This document shows, one piece after another, positions 6,747 to 14,005 of a stretch of DNA of 17,215 nucleotides; the first letter of the stretch is position 1, and each line of letters begins with the position of its first letter. Below the pieces are notes generated by a model, which did not search any database, was not told the DNA's origin, and saw only the letters and a list, made by a program, of their open reading frames with translations. Position numbers and translations under genes: made by a program. The stretch is from Roseateles sp. (GTDB lineage Bacteria; Pseudomonadota; Gammaproteobacteria; Burkholderiales; Burkholderiaceae). The stretch is from the NCBI GenBank assembly GCA_019232985.1, contig JAFAMW010000018.1, positions 1 through 17,215 of the forward strand, in the 5' to 3' direction.

Positions 6747-7985
6747 ATGACCGACTCCCGCATCCGCCACCCCCGCTGGGTCGTCGCCGCCGTCTGCGCG
6801 CTCTCGATGATGAGCACGATCGGCGTGTCGATGGCCTACCCGATCCTCGCGCCGATCTTCGTCGGCGGTCCGGTCGACGGCTTCACGCATTTCGCGGGCC
6901 TCGACCCGCGCCTGCTGATGGGTGCGGCGCTCGCCGCGAACCCGGCCGGCATCCTGCTCGGCAGCCTGTTCGTCGGCCCGCTGTCGGACCGCTACGGCCG
7001 CCGCACGCTGCTGACCATCACGCTGTTCGGCTGCTTCGTCGGCTACCTCGTCACGGCCTACGCGCTGCACGGGCGCCATTTCCTGCTGTTCGTCGCGATG
7101 CGCTTCGCGACCGGCCTGACCGAGGGCAACACGGCCGTCGCGCGCGCGCTGCTCGCCGACCTCGCCGCGCCCGCCCCGACGAGCGGCCACCCGCCGATCG
7201 ATCGCACGCGCGCGTTCGCGACGCTCAACGCCTGCCTGTACATCGGCTGGCTGCTCGGCCCGCTCGTCGGCGGCCTGACCCTGCCGCTCGGCGACGCCTG
7301 GCCCTTCGTGCTCGCGGCGCTCGCGATGCTGCCCTGCCAGCTCGTGCTCCAGCTCGCGCTGCCGCGCCAGCCGCGCAAGCAGGGACCGCTCGAGCTGCTG
7401 CGCGCGATGCGCGAGCAGCAGTCGCTGGGCCTGCTCGCGCGCGAGCCGCGGCTCGTGCCGCTGTTCGTGCTGCAGCTGCTCTATACGCTGGGCATCAATG
7501 CGCTCTACGAGTTCTCGCCGCTGTGGCTGCTCGAGGTGCTCGGGCTCTCGAGCGTCGGCATCGCCTGGGTCACGGCGACGCAATGCGCGGCGATGACGCT
7601 GACGAGCCTCGCCGCCGGCCGTTTCGCGCGCGGCAAGCCGCGCCTGAGCCGCGCCGCCGAGGCCGCGCTGCTCGCGGCCCTGTGCATCGCCGTGCTCGCG
7701 GCCGCGCCAGGCTGGCTCGGCGTCGTGTGCATCGTCGGCGCCGGCGCCGCGCAGTCGCTCTACAACGCGGTGCTGCCGGCCTGGATGTCCGAGCATTTCG
7801 CCGCGCATGGCCAGGGCCGCGTGATGGGCCTGCTGACGACGACCTTCTGCCTCGCCAACGTGCTGATCGCGCTGCTCGGCAGCGTCTTGTCGGTGCTGTC
7901 GGTGCGCGCCGTGATGGCGCTCGGCGGCGCCTGCTGCGTGATGGCGGCGAGCCTGCTGCTCAGGCACGCGCGGCGCGAGGCGTGA
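6747..7985 (+). CDS. Major facilitator superfamily (MFS) transporter, 412 aa
   Basis: Twelve hydrophobic segments can be read from ATG 6747. The loop 2-3 signature of the MFS, GPLSDRYGRRTLLT, is at residues 77-90. The second span region NPAGILLGSLFVG and the fourth-fifth span region FATGLTEGNTAVARALLADL match drug:H+ antiporter-1 or TetA-like exporters. The central cytoplasmic loop after span 6 is basic (LPRQPRKQGPLELLRAMREQ). It should be an inner-membrane proton-driven exporter; the substrate is unknown. An upstream extension of the frame runs antisense into the panE-like gene and is rejected. Only a weak TTGGAC ribosome-like site precedes the start. It is divergently transcribed from the panE-like/DUF1697/GST operon, so the two may respond to the same signal. 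It ends 12 bp from the convergent small gene. Confidence 0.88.
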   Translation: MTDSRIRHPRWVVAAVCALSMMSTIGVSMAYPILAPIFVGGPVDGFTHFAGLDPRLLMGAALAANPAGILLGSLFVGPLSDRYGRRTLLTITLFGCFVGYLVTAYALHGRHFLLFVAMRFATGLTEGNTAVARALLADLAAPAPTSGHPPIDRTRAFATLNACLYIGWLLGPLVGGLTLPLGDAWPFVLAALAMLPCQLVLQLALPRQPRKQGPLELLRAMREQQSLGLLAREPRLVPLFVLQLLYTLGINALYEFSPLWLLEVLGLSSVGIAWVTATQCAAMTLTSLAAGRFARGKPRLSRAAEAALLAALCIAVLAAAPGWLGVVCIVGAGAAQSLYNAVLPAWMSEHFAAHGQGRVMGLLTTTFCLANVLIALLGSVLSVLSVRAVMALGGACCVMAASLLLRHARREA

Positions 7986-7993
7986 CGCGCCGC
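7970..7993. terminator. Perfect 8-bp stem-loop at convergent gene junction
   Basis: GCGGCGCG (7970-7977) pairs perfectly with CGCGCCGC (7986-7993) around an 8-nt loop that includes the MFS stop codon. It lies between the converging MFS gene and the 60-aa gene, where a bidirectional terminator would be expected. No T-tract follows on either strand, so it is at most a GC-rich non-canonical terminator. Confidence 0.35.
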
Positions 7994-7997
7994 CCTC

Positions 7998-8180
7998 TCA
8001 ACGCCGCGGCGGCCGCAGCGTCCATTCGTCGAGCCAGTCGCTGCCGGCCGCGGTGCTGCGCGCCCACAGCGCCTCCTCGCGCGGGTCGGGCGTGCCGGGC
8101 TGCCAGAACTTCACGCGCTGCTCGCGGCGCCGCGGCGTGCGGCTGTCGGGACGCGGGGACTTGTCTTGGGATGGGCGCAT
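7998..8180 (-). CDS. Small conserved-looking hypothetical protein, 60 aa, Trp-rich C-terminal half
   Basis: An AGGAGT ribosome site lies 7 nt before ATG 8180, one of the better sites in the window, and supports this frame over the longer overlapping frame (7960-8202). The first 22 residues are basic, Pro/Arg-rich and probably disordered (MRPSQDKSPRPDSRTPRRRE). Residues 23-60 look like a compact motif: VKFWQPGTPDPREEALWARS followed by TAAGSDWLDEWTLRPPRR, with Trp at 26, 39, 49 and 53. There is no signal peptide or membrane span. I do not recognise a named family and assign no function. It is flanked by the convergent MFS gene and by a 162-bp gap shared with the divergent glyoxalase gene. Confidence 0.65.
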   Translation of the reverse strand: MRPSQDKSPRPDSRTPRRREQRVKFWQPGTPDPREEALWARSTAAGSDWLDEWTLRPPRR

Positions 8181-8342
8181 GGCCGTACTCCTGTCGCTGC
8201 ATCGGCGCCTTCAGGGACGCCGTGAAACCAATGTAGGAGCGCGCGCCTCAAGCCGGGATAGAGCTTCGCGCCGCGCGCATCAAGACCGCGTCAAGAAGCC
8301 CTGCCGGCGACCGGGCCCCGCGATCCGGCCGAGAATCGGCGC

Positions 8343-8789
8343 ATGAAATACCTGCACACCATGGTCCGCGTCGCCGACCTCGACGCCTCGCTGCGCTTCT
8401 ACCGTGACGCCCTCGGCCTCGTCGAGGCGCGCCGCAACGACTACGAAGCCGGCCGCTTCACGCTCGTCTACCTCGCCGCCCCCGGCGACGCGCCGGGCCC
8501 TTACCAGCCGCAGATCGAGCTGACCTACAACTGGCCCGACGCCGACGGCAAGACCGAGACCTACACGGGCGGCCGCAACTTCGGCCATGTGGCCCTGGCC
8601 GTCCCCGATATCTACGCGGCCTGCGCACGCCTGCAGGAGCACGGCGTGACGATCCTGCGCCCGCCGCGCGACGGCCGCATGGCCTTCGTGCGCTCGCCCG
8701 ACGAGATCTCGATCGAGCTGCTCCAGGACGGCCCTGCCCTCGCCCCGGCCGAGCCCTGGGCGTCGATGGCCAATACCGGCAGCTGGTAG
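8343..8789 (+). CDS. gloA: Glyoxalase I (lactoylglutathione lyase), VOC superfamily, 148 aa
   Basis: The protein starts MKYLHTMVRVADLDASLRFY, the usual GloA opening. The four metal ligands of the Ni/Co-type bacterial enzyme line up as His5, Glu59 (in QIELTYNW), His82 (in NFGHVALAV) and Glu125 (in ISIELLQDG). It isomerises the hemithioacetal of methylglyoxal and glutathione to S-lactoylglutathione in the cytosol. The length is slightly above the E. coli enzyme (about 135 aa) because of a C-terminal extension ending PWASMANTGSW. It is preceded by a weak ribosome site (GAGAAT) and is monocistronic. A GC-rich hairpin follows the stop. Another VOC activity is possible, but the full ligand set and the ELTYNW motif favour glyoxalase I. 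Confidence 0.85.
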   Translation: MKYLHTMVRVADLDASLRFYRDALGLVEARRNDYEAGRFTLVYLAAPGDAPGPYQPQIELTYNWPDADGKTETYTGGRNFGHVALAVPDIYAACARLQEHGVTILRPPRDGRMAFVRSPDEISIELLQDGPALAPAEPWASMANTGSW

Positions 8790-8799
8790 CCGCGCCGGT

Positions 8800-8827
8800 G
8801 CCGCGCCGTCGTCTGTGGCGGCGCGGC
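8800..8827 (+). terminator. GC-rich stem-loop after glyoxalase gene
   Basis: GCCGCGCC (8800-8807) pairs perfectly with GGCGCGGC (8820-8827) around a 12-nt loop, 10 nt after the stop codon. The sequence after it (CACCCTAAATCC) is not T-rich, so this is a weak candidate for an intrinsic terminator. Confidence 0.3.
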
Positions 8828-8943
8828 CACCCTAAATCCCGCAGCAATTCACGCTCGCGCGCTGTGCGTACACAGGTCAGCGCTTGCTGATCCTGATCAA
8901 CCGCTATCGTCCGCCGACTCGTTTCTAACAACTTTGGGGACTC

Positions 8944-10731
8944 ATGATGGATAGCGCGCAAGCGGCGGGTGGTCTGCTGAACCGGCTCGGAGTGGGACAA
9001 CGTCTGTGGCTCTCGGTCGGCTTCGTCGCCCTGGGCCTGGTCGCGATCGTCGCGACGGTCGCGACGCGCAGCGCGACGCTGCAGGAAACCAGCGAATCGG
9101 AAAGCGCGCTGCAGGACGCAAAGACCGCGCTGGTTTCGCGCTGGGCCACGCTGGCCTCGGCCAACGCCGCGCGCCAGCTCGCGATGGCGCTCAGCGACGA
9201 CGCGAACATCGGCGCGACCTTCAAGGACCGCGTCGCCGCGACCTCGACCGAGATCGACCAGACCGTCGACGCGCTCGCGAAGCTTGCGCTCGACCCCGAC
9301 GAGCAGGCCCTGCTCGCGCGCGGCAAGGCCCAGCGCGAGGCGAGCCGCAACGCGCTGGGCGCCGTGCGCTCGGCCGGCGCCGAGGCCGCGCGCAGCCAGT
9401 ACGAACCGGCGCAGCAGGCCTATCTGGCCGCGCTGCAGGACTTCCTCAAGCACCAGACCGAGGCCAAGAGCGCGCTGCAGCAGCGCATCGGCGAGATGCG
9501 CCACGCGAACATCAATGTCGCCGTCGCCGGCATCGGCGCCCTGCTGCTGCTGCTCGCGGCGGGCGCCCAGGTGCTGATCCGCTCGATCCAGCAGCCGCTC
9601 GAGCGCGCCACCGAGTTCGCGGGCCGCATCGCCGGCGGCGACCTCAGCGCGCGCGTGCATTCGCGCCGCGGCGACGAGTTCGGCCAGCTGCTCAACGCGC
9701 TCGACGACATGGTCGCGAAGCTGCGTTCGGTCGTCGGCGAGGTGCGTCACGGCGTCGAGTCGGTCTCGACCGCGTCGGCCGAGATCGCGACCGGCAACCA
9801 GGACCTGTCGGCGCGCACCGAGCAGACCGCGTCGAACCTCGAGCAGACGGCGAGCTCGATGGAGCAGCTGACCGGCACGGTGTCGAACAGCGCCGACGTC
9901 GCGCGCCAGGCCAACCAGCTCGCCGCGTCGGCCGCCGAGGCGGCGACGCGCGGCGGCAGCGTCGTCACCCAGGTGCGCACGAACATGGACGAGATCACCG
10001 CGAGCTCGCGCAAGATCAACGACATCATCGGCGTGATCGACGGCATCGCGTTCCAGACCAATATCCTCGCGCTGAACGCGGCCGTGGAAGCCGCGCGCGC
10101 GGGCGAGCAGGGCCGCGGCTTCGCGGTCGTCGCCGGCGAGGTGCGCACGCTGGCCCAGCGCAGCGCCCAGGCCGCAAAGGAGATCAAGACGCTGATCCAG
10201 GCCTCGGTCGAGCGCGTCGAATCGGGCGCGGGCCTGGTCGAGCAGACCGGCGCGGCGATGGACGAGATCGTCACGAGCGTGCGCCGCGTCACCGACATGA
10301 TCGGCGAGATCGCGTCGGCCGCGACCGAGCAGCGCGACGGCATCTCGCAGGTCAACGTCGCCGTCAACAACCTCGACCAAATGACCCAGCAGAACGCCGC
10401 GCTCGTCGAGGAATCGGCCGCGGCCGCGCAGTCGCTGCGCGAGCAGGCGGCGCGCCTCGCCGAGGTCGTCGCGGTGTTCAACGTCGGCAACAAGGCGGTC
10501 GCCGCCGCGAAGCCGGCCGGCACGACCGCCCGGTCCGCCGCGCCCGCAGCGTCGTCGACCCAAGCCGCCGCGAAGACCCCGATCGCCAAGCCCGCCGTCA
10601 AGCCCGCGGCCAAGCCGGCCGCGCGCGCGCGCCAGGCCGCGCCGGGCAAGCCGGCCAGCGCGCCGGCCGCCGCCACCGCACCGGCGCCTGCGCTGGCCAC
10701 GGCCGACGCGGGCGACTGGGAAACCTTCTAG
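8944..10731 (+). CDS. Methyl-accepting chemotaxis protein with C-terminal CheR/CheB docking pentapeptide, 595 aa
   Basis: Architecture: membrane span 1 at about 21-41 ([20 protein letters not shown]), a periplasmic helical sensor of about 150 residues (four-helix-bundle style, no PAS or Cache motif seen), span 2 at about 193-214, HAMP at about 215-267 ([16 protein letters not shown]), then the kinase-control coiled coil. The hairpin tip is canonical ([20 protein letters not shown] at 366-385, then [17 protein letters not shown]). Methylation-helix segments read [16 protein letters not shown] and [11 protein letters not shown]. After about residue 515 comes a disordered Ala/Lys/Pro linker of roughly 75 residues that ends in DWETF, matching the NWETF-type tether of E. 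coli Tar/Tsr. It signals to CheA/CheW in the polar array; the ligand is unknown. ATGATG offers two starts: GGGGA is 3 nt from the first and 6 nt from the second (8947). Confidence 0.93.
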   Translation: MMDSAQAAGGLLNRLGVGQRLWLSVGFVALGLVAIVATVATRSATLQETSESESALQDAKTALVSRWATLASANAARQLAMALSDDANIGATFKDRVAATSTEIDQTVDALAKLALDPDEQALLARGKAQREASRNALGAVRSAGAEAARSQYEPAQQAYLAALQDFLKHQTEAKSALQQRIGEMRHANINVAVAGIGALLLLLAAGAQVLIRSIQQPLERATEFAGRIAGGDLSARVHSRRGDEFGQLLNALDDMVAKLRSVVGEVRHGVESVSTASAEIATGNQDLSARTEQTASNLEQTASSMEQLTGTVSNSADVARQANQLAASAAEAATRGGSVVTQVRTNMDEITASSRKINDIIGVIDGIAFQTNILALNAAVEAARAGEQGRGFAVVAGEVRTLAQRSAQAAKEIKTLIQASVERVESGAGLVEQTGAAMDEIVTSVRRVTDMIGEIASAATEQRDGISQVNVAVNNLDQMTQQNAALVEESAAAAQSLREQAARLAEVVAVFNVGNKAVAAAKPAGTTARSAAPAASSTQAAAKTPIAKPAVKPAAKPAARARQAAPGKPASAPAAATAPAPALATADAGDWETF

Positions 10732-10747
10732 GGCGCGTTAACGCTAC

Positions 10748-10771
10748 GGTGACCCGTGCGAACGGGTCGCC
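10748..10771 (+). terminator. Hairpin with GCGA tetraloop downstream of chemotaxis gene
   Basis: GACCCGT (10751-10757) pairs perfectly with ACGGGTC (10762-10768) around GCGA, a GNRA-type tetraloop. A T-G wobble and two further G-C pairs extend the stem to 10 bp. It begins 17 nt after the chemotaxis stop and lies in the gap before the convergent rsmE end. No T-tract follows, so terminator function is uncertain. A separate 10-bp palindrome GCGTTAACGC is at 10735-10744. Confidence 0.4.
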
Positions 10772-10775
10772 CAGG

Positions 10776-10804
10776 GATGCAGGGGAAGGCGCGCGCCGCC
10801 GTCC
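10776..10804 (+). repeat. 29-bp stretch resembling part of the 16946-17215 element
   Basis: By eye, 25 of 29 positions match element positions 16991-17019 on the same strand (GATGC, then AAGGCGCG and GCCGCCG shared). The window is GC-rich and the match is short, so chance is possible. A shared repeat family or a decayed copy is the alternative. Confidence 0.3.
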
Positions 10805-10811
10805 GTCGCGC

Positions 10812-11540
10812 CTAGAGCGCCGACAGCGCGAGCCAGCCCAGCACCGCGAGCGGCGCCGTGTCGGCGCGCAGGATGCGCGGCCCGAGCTGCACGCCGACGA
10901 AGCCGCGCGCCCGCGCGGCGTCTTCCTCGATCGCCGACAGCCCGCCCTCGGGGCCGCTGAGCACGAGCGTCGCCGCGCCGGCCTCGGCCGCGCGCCGCGC
11001 GATCGGCTCGGCCGCGGTCGGGCTCAGCAGCCAGCGCCGCGTGTCGGCAGCAGCAGGCAGCGCGGCCAGCCAGTCGGCGAGGCCGCGCACCGGCTCGATC
11101 CGCGCCACAACGCTGCGCCCGCTCTGCTCGCAGGCCGCGACCGCGACGCCCTGCCAATGCGCGCGCTTCCTGTCGGCGCGCTCGCCCGCGAGGCGCAGCA
11201 CCGAGCGCTCGCTCGTCAAGGGCTGGATCGCCGCGACGCCGAGCTCGGTCGCCTTCTCGACGATGCCGTCCATGCGGTCGTTCGCCGGCATCACGAGCGC
11301 GAGCGTGACCGCGTGGCCAAGCTCGCGCGCGACCGCCTGCGGCGCGCCGACGCGCACGCGCACCTCGCTGCGGCCCATCGCGAGGACCTCGGCCGGCCAG
11401 TCGCAGCCGGCCCCGTCGAACAGGGTCAGCGCGTCGCCGGGCTGCAGGCGCAGCACCTGGACATGGCGCGCCGCGCCGGGCGGCAGGCTCAGTTCGGCGT
11501 CAGCGCCGGCGAGCGGCTGCTCGACATGGATACGGGGCAT
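10812..11540 (-). CDS. rsmE: 16S rRNA (uracil(1498)-N3)-methyltransferase, 242 aa
   Basis: The N-terminal PUA-like domain begins MPRIHVEQPLAGADAELSLP and includes HVQVLRLQPGDALTLFDG (26-43). The C-terminal SPOUT (trefoil knot) methyltransferase domain shows the RsmE motifs: KATELGVAAIQPLTSERS (96-113), EQSGRS (138-143), LVLSGPEGGLSAIEEDAA (192-209) and LGPRILRADTAPLAVLG (219-235), which form the S-adenosylmethionine-binding knot. The enzyme methylates N3 of U1498 in helix 44 of 16S rRNA in assembled 30S subunits. Length is normal (243 aa in E. coli). It lies 25 bp downstream of the 179-aa gene on the same strand and is probably cotranscribed. No strong ribosome site is seen before ATG 11540. 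Confidence 0.93.
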   Translation of the reverse strand: MPRIHVEQPLAGADAELSLPPGAARHVQVLRLQPGDALTLFDGAGCDWPAEVLAMGRSEVRVRVGAPQAVARELGHAVTLALVMPANDRMDGIVEKATELGVAAIQPLTSERSVLRLAGERADRKRAHWQGVAVAACEQSGRSVVARIEPVRGLADWLAALPAAADTRRWLLSPTAAEPIARRAAEAGAATLVLSGPEGGLSAIEEDAARARGFVGVQLGPRILRADTAPLAVLGWLALSAL

Positions 11541-11565
11541 GTGGCAACGGGATTCGAGGTCGGGG

Positions 11566-12105
11566 TCAGAGCTGCAGTTCGCCGCGCACGCGCTCGGCCG
11601 CGGCCTCGCCGTGCAGGCGCTCGACCTCCGCGACGAGGTGCCGGCCGAGCGCCTGCAGCGCCGCGAGGTCGCCGCAGCGCTCGACGTCGAGCACCATCTT
11701 GTAGCCCTTGATCAGGCCCAGTTGCTTCTTCGCGTTCTGGGTCAGGTAGGCGTAGAGCTCATCGTAGCGCAGCGCGCCCGGCGCGGGCTCCGGTGCGGGC
11801 GCCGATTCCGCCGCCGCCGGTGGCGCGACCGCGGCGGGCACGGCGGATGCGGCCGCGTGGCCAGCCTGCGCGCCGACCACGCGCGCCGACGGCCGCCCGA
11901 CGCTCGGCGCGGCGATCAGGCCCTGCTCGATCAGGTAGTCGAGGTCGGCCTCGGTGCTGCCATGGACCATCGCGAGCCAGCCGCGCGCGCTGCGGCTCGC
12001 GTCGAGCATCAGCAGCAGGTTGCGCGCGCTGCGCGACAACGGCAACGCGCGCTGCCTGATCTCGGCGCGGCCGGCCTCCGTCTTCTGATAGGACTGGTCC
12101 AGCAT
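11566..12105 (-). CDS. Unrecognised 179-aa protein with two conserved-looking ends joined by an Ala/Pro linker
   Basis: The ATG at 12105 is chosen because the upstream extension is Arg/Ala-rich and reads like antisense noise. Residues 1-67 (MLDQSYQKTEAGRAEIRQRA, then SRSARNLLLMLDASRSARGW and ADLDYLIEQGLIAAP) look like a small helical, winged-helix-like domain. Residues 68-112 are an Ala/Pro-rich disordered linker. Residues 113-179 form a second helical domain (RYDELYAYLTQNAKKQLGLI, then GYKMVLDVERCGDLAALQAL). There is no signal peptide or membrane span. The N-terminal part could bind nucleic acid or protein, but this is a guess from shape. It sits between fadD and rsmE on the same strand, 25 bp ahead of rsmE. 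I do not know the family name. Confidence 0.75.
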   Translation of the reverse strand: MLDQSYQKTEAGRAEIRQRALPLSRSARNLLLMLDASRSARGWLAMVHGSTEADLDYLIEQGLIAAPSVGRPSARVVGAQAGHAAASAVPAAVAPPAAAESAPAPEPAPGALRYDELYAYLTQNAKKQLGLIKGYKMVLDVERCGDLAALQALGRHLVAEVERLHGEAAAERVRGELQL

Positions 12106-12190
12106 GCTCGGCTCCCATCCCTGGGCAAAGGACCCCCGCTTTTTAGCGCAAGCCGGGCCGCGTGCGGCGCCGCGCCCGCGCGGCGCGTGA

Positions 12191-12210
12191 CGCAAGTCGC
12201 GCGACTTGCG
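12191..12210 (-). terminator. Perfect 20-bp palindrome 20 nt downstream of fadD
   Basis: CGCAAGTCGCGCGACTTGCG is identical to its own reverse complement over all 20 bases. It lies 19 bp past the fadD stop and about 85 bp upstream of the 179-aa gene start. As RNA it would give an 8-bp stem with a CGCG loop. A smaller hairpin, CAAGGC-tcag-GCCTTG (12224-12239), straddles the fadD stop codon. There is no T-tract. It could be a terminator for fadD or an operator for the next gene; the data do not decide. Confidence 0.4.
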
Positions 12211-12229
12211 CCTCGTAACGCCGCAAGGC

Positions 12230-13909
12230 TCAGGCCTTGTGGTCGCGCAGCTCGCGGCGCAGGACCTTGCCCACGGCGCTCTTCGGCAGGTCGGTGCGGA
12301 ACTCGATCACCTTGGGGCGCTTGTAGCCGGTCAGGTTGGCTTCGCAGTAGGCGCGCACGTCGGCCTCGGTCAGCGCCGGGTTCTTCCTGACGATCACGAG
12401 CTTGACGGCCTCGCCCGACTTCTCGTCGGGCACGCCGACGGCCGCGGCCTCGAGCACGCCGTCCATCTGCGTGATCACGTCCTCGACCTCGTTCGGGTAG
12501 ACGTTGAAGCCGCTGACCAGGATCATGTCCTTCTTGCGGTCGACGATGCGGAAGTAGCCGCGCTCGTCGACGACGCCGACGTCGCCGGTGCGGAAGAAGC
12601 CGTCGGCCGTCATGACCTTCGCGGTCTCGTCGGGACGCTGCCAGTAGCCGGCCATGACCTGCGGGCCGCGGATCGCGATCTCGCCCGGCTGGCCCTGCGG
12701 CACCTCGTTGCCCGCGTCGTCGAGCAGGCTCATCTCGGTGTTCGACACCGGCAGGCCGATCGTGCCCGTGTACGCGAGGCTGTCGGTCGGGTTGCAGCTC
12801 GCGACCGGCGAGGTCTCCGACAGGCCGTAGCCCTCGACGATCGGGCAGCCGGTCTTCTCGAGCCAGAGCTTGGCCGTCGCCTGCTGCACGGCCATGCCGC
12901 CGCCGACCGACATCACGAGGTGACTCCAGTCAACCTTGGCGAAATCCTTGTGGTGGGCCATGGCCATGAACAGCGTGTTCACGGCCGGCAGGCTGTGCAC
13001 GCGGTGCTTGGACAGCTCCTTGAACAGCGCGGGCAGGTCGCGCGGGTTCGGGATCATGATGTTGCAGCCGCCCAGGCGCATCGACAGCATCAGGTTCGCC
13101 GTGAAGCCGAAGATGTGATACAGCGGCAGTGCGCAAACGGTGTTGAGCTGCTCGCCGGCCGGCACCTTCTTGAGCGCGGGCTGGTACCAGGCCGCGGCCT
13201 GCAGCGTGTTCGCGACGAGATTGCTGTGCAGCAGCACGGCGCCCTTGGACACGCCGGTCGTGCCGCCCGTGTACTGCAGCACCGCGATGTCCGACGCCGC
13301 GATCGCGGGCGCCTTGAACGGCTGGTGGCGGCCGCGCGCGACGGCCTGCTTGAACGGCACGGCGCCCGGCAGCTCGAAGTCGGGCACGAGCTTCTTCACC
13401 TTGCGCACGACGTAGTTGACGATCATGCCGAGCGGGAAGCCGAGCAGTTCGCCCATCGACGCGAGCACGATGTGCTTGGTCGGCACGCTGCCGAGCACCT
13501 GCTGCAGCGTCGCCGCGAAGTTCTCGAGGATCACGATCGCCTTCGCGCCCGAATCCTTGAGCTGGTGCTCGAGCTCGCGCGGCGTGTACAGCGGGTTGAC
13601 GTTGACGACGACATAGCCCGCGCGCAGCACCGCCGCCACGGCGATCGGGTACTGGAACACGTTGGGCATCATGATGGCGACGCGGTCGCCCTTCTCGAGG
13701 CCCAGGCTCTGGAAATAGGCGGCGAGCGCGCGCGAGGCTTCGTCGAGCTCGGCGTAGCTGAGGCTCTTGCCCATCATCTTGCAGGCGGAGCGCTCGGCGT
13801 ACTCGCTGAACGCCGCGCTCATCAGCTCGACCAGGTTCGGGTAGGTCGCGACGTCGAGCTCCGCAGGCACCTCTTGCGGGTACTGCGCGAGCCAGGCCTT
13901 CTTGTCCAT
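12230..13909 (-). CDS. fadD: Long-chain fatty acid--CoA ligase, 559 aa
   Basis: This is an ANL-superfamily adenylate-forming enzyme. Motifs are the P-loop YTGGTTGVSKGA (213-224), the adenine motif YGLSET (361-366), GFFRTGDVGVVDERGYFRIV (437-456) with the conserved Asp443, the fatty acyl-CoA synthetase signature DRKKDMILVSGFNVYPNEVE (457-476) and the catalytic Lys548 in LPKSAVGKVLRREL. It activates fatty acids to acyl-CoA at the inner face of the membrane (ATP to AMP plus pyrophosphate), feeding beta-oxidation or lipid synthesis. Length matches E. coli FadD (561 aa). ATG 13909 (MDKKAWLAQY) is preferred over the ATG at 13927 because GGAG lies 8 nt upstream of it. The 96 bp separating it from pntB may hold its own promoter; I cannot identify one. 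Confidence 0.95.
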   Translation of the reverse strand: MDKKAWLAQYPQEVPAELDVATYPNLVELMSAAFSEYAERSACKMMGKSLSYAELDEASRALAAYFQSLGLEKGDRVAIMMPNVFQYPIAVAAVLRAGYVVVNVNPLYTPRELEHQLKDSGAKAIVILENFAATLQQVLGSVPTKHIVLASMGELLGFPLGMIVNYVVRKVKKLVPDFELPGAVPFKQAVARGRHQPFKAPAIAASDIAVLQYTGGTTGVSKGAVLLHSNLVANTLQAAAWYQPALKKVPAGEQLNTVCALPLYHIFGFTANLMLSMRLGGCNIMIPNPRDLPALFKELSKHRVHSLPAVNTLFMAMAHHKDFAKVDWSHLVMSVGGGMAVQQATAKLWLEKTGCPIVEGYGLSETSPVASCNPTDSLAYTGTIGLPVSNTEMSLLDDAGNEVPQGQPGEIAIRGPQVMAGYWQRPDETAKVMTADGFFRTGDVGVVDERGYFRIVDRKKDMILVSGFNVYPNEVEDVITQMDGVLEAAAVGVPDEKSGEAVKLVIVRKNPALTEADVRAYCEANLTGYKRPKVIEFRTDLPKSAVGKVLRRELRDHKA

Positions 13910-13948
13910 CTTTTTGTCTCCGTACAAACCTGCGGATTCTGACTCATT

Positions 13949-13969
13949 CCTGACGCCTGGCCGGTCAGG
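13949..13969 (-). terminator. Stem-loop between pntB and fadD
   Basis: CCTGAC (13949-13954) pairs with GTCAGG (13964-13969) around a 9-nt loop, 36 bp past the pntB stop. A 10-bp palindrome CCGTCGACGG (13996-14005) abuts the pntB stop codon. Neither is followed by a T-tract, so pnt transcripts may read through into fadD. Confidence 0.25.
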
Positions 13970-14005
13970 TGAATCCTGGGCGCCACAAGCGCTCCCCGTC
14001 GACGG

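Noticed and set aside
7960..8202. 80-aa minus-strand frame overlapping the 60-aa gene
   Set aside because: Ala/Arg-rich and without a placed ribosome site; the alternate frame with AGGAG and a Trp motif is better.
5849..8236. 795-aa plus-strand open frame across panE-like and MFS genes
   Set aside because: Ser/Arg/Pro-rich shadow frame with no recognisable domain; both overlapped genes are clear in other frames.
8458..10563. 701-aa minus-strand open frame across the glyoxalase and chemoreceptor genes
   Set aside because: Arg/Ala/Asp-rich shadow of two well-supported plus-strand genes; GC-rich third positions suppress stops on the opposite strand.
9006..11711. 901-aa plus-strand open frame over the chemoreceptor and rsmE
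   Set aside because: Arg/Gly-rich noise in the +2 frame of the chemoreceptor, then antisense to rsmE.
12206..13942. 578-aa plus-strand open frame opposite fadD
   Set aside because: His/Asp/Arg/Leu-rich mirror of fadD, which has every acyl-CoA synthetase motif on the minus strand.
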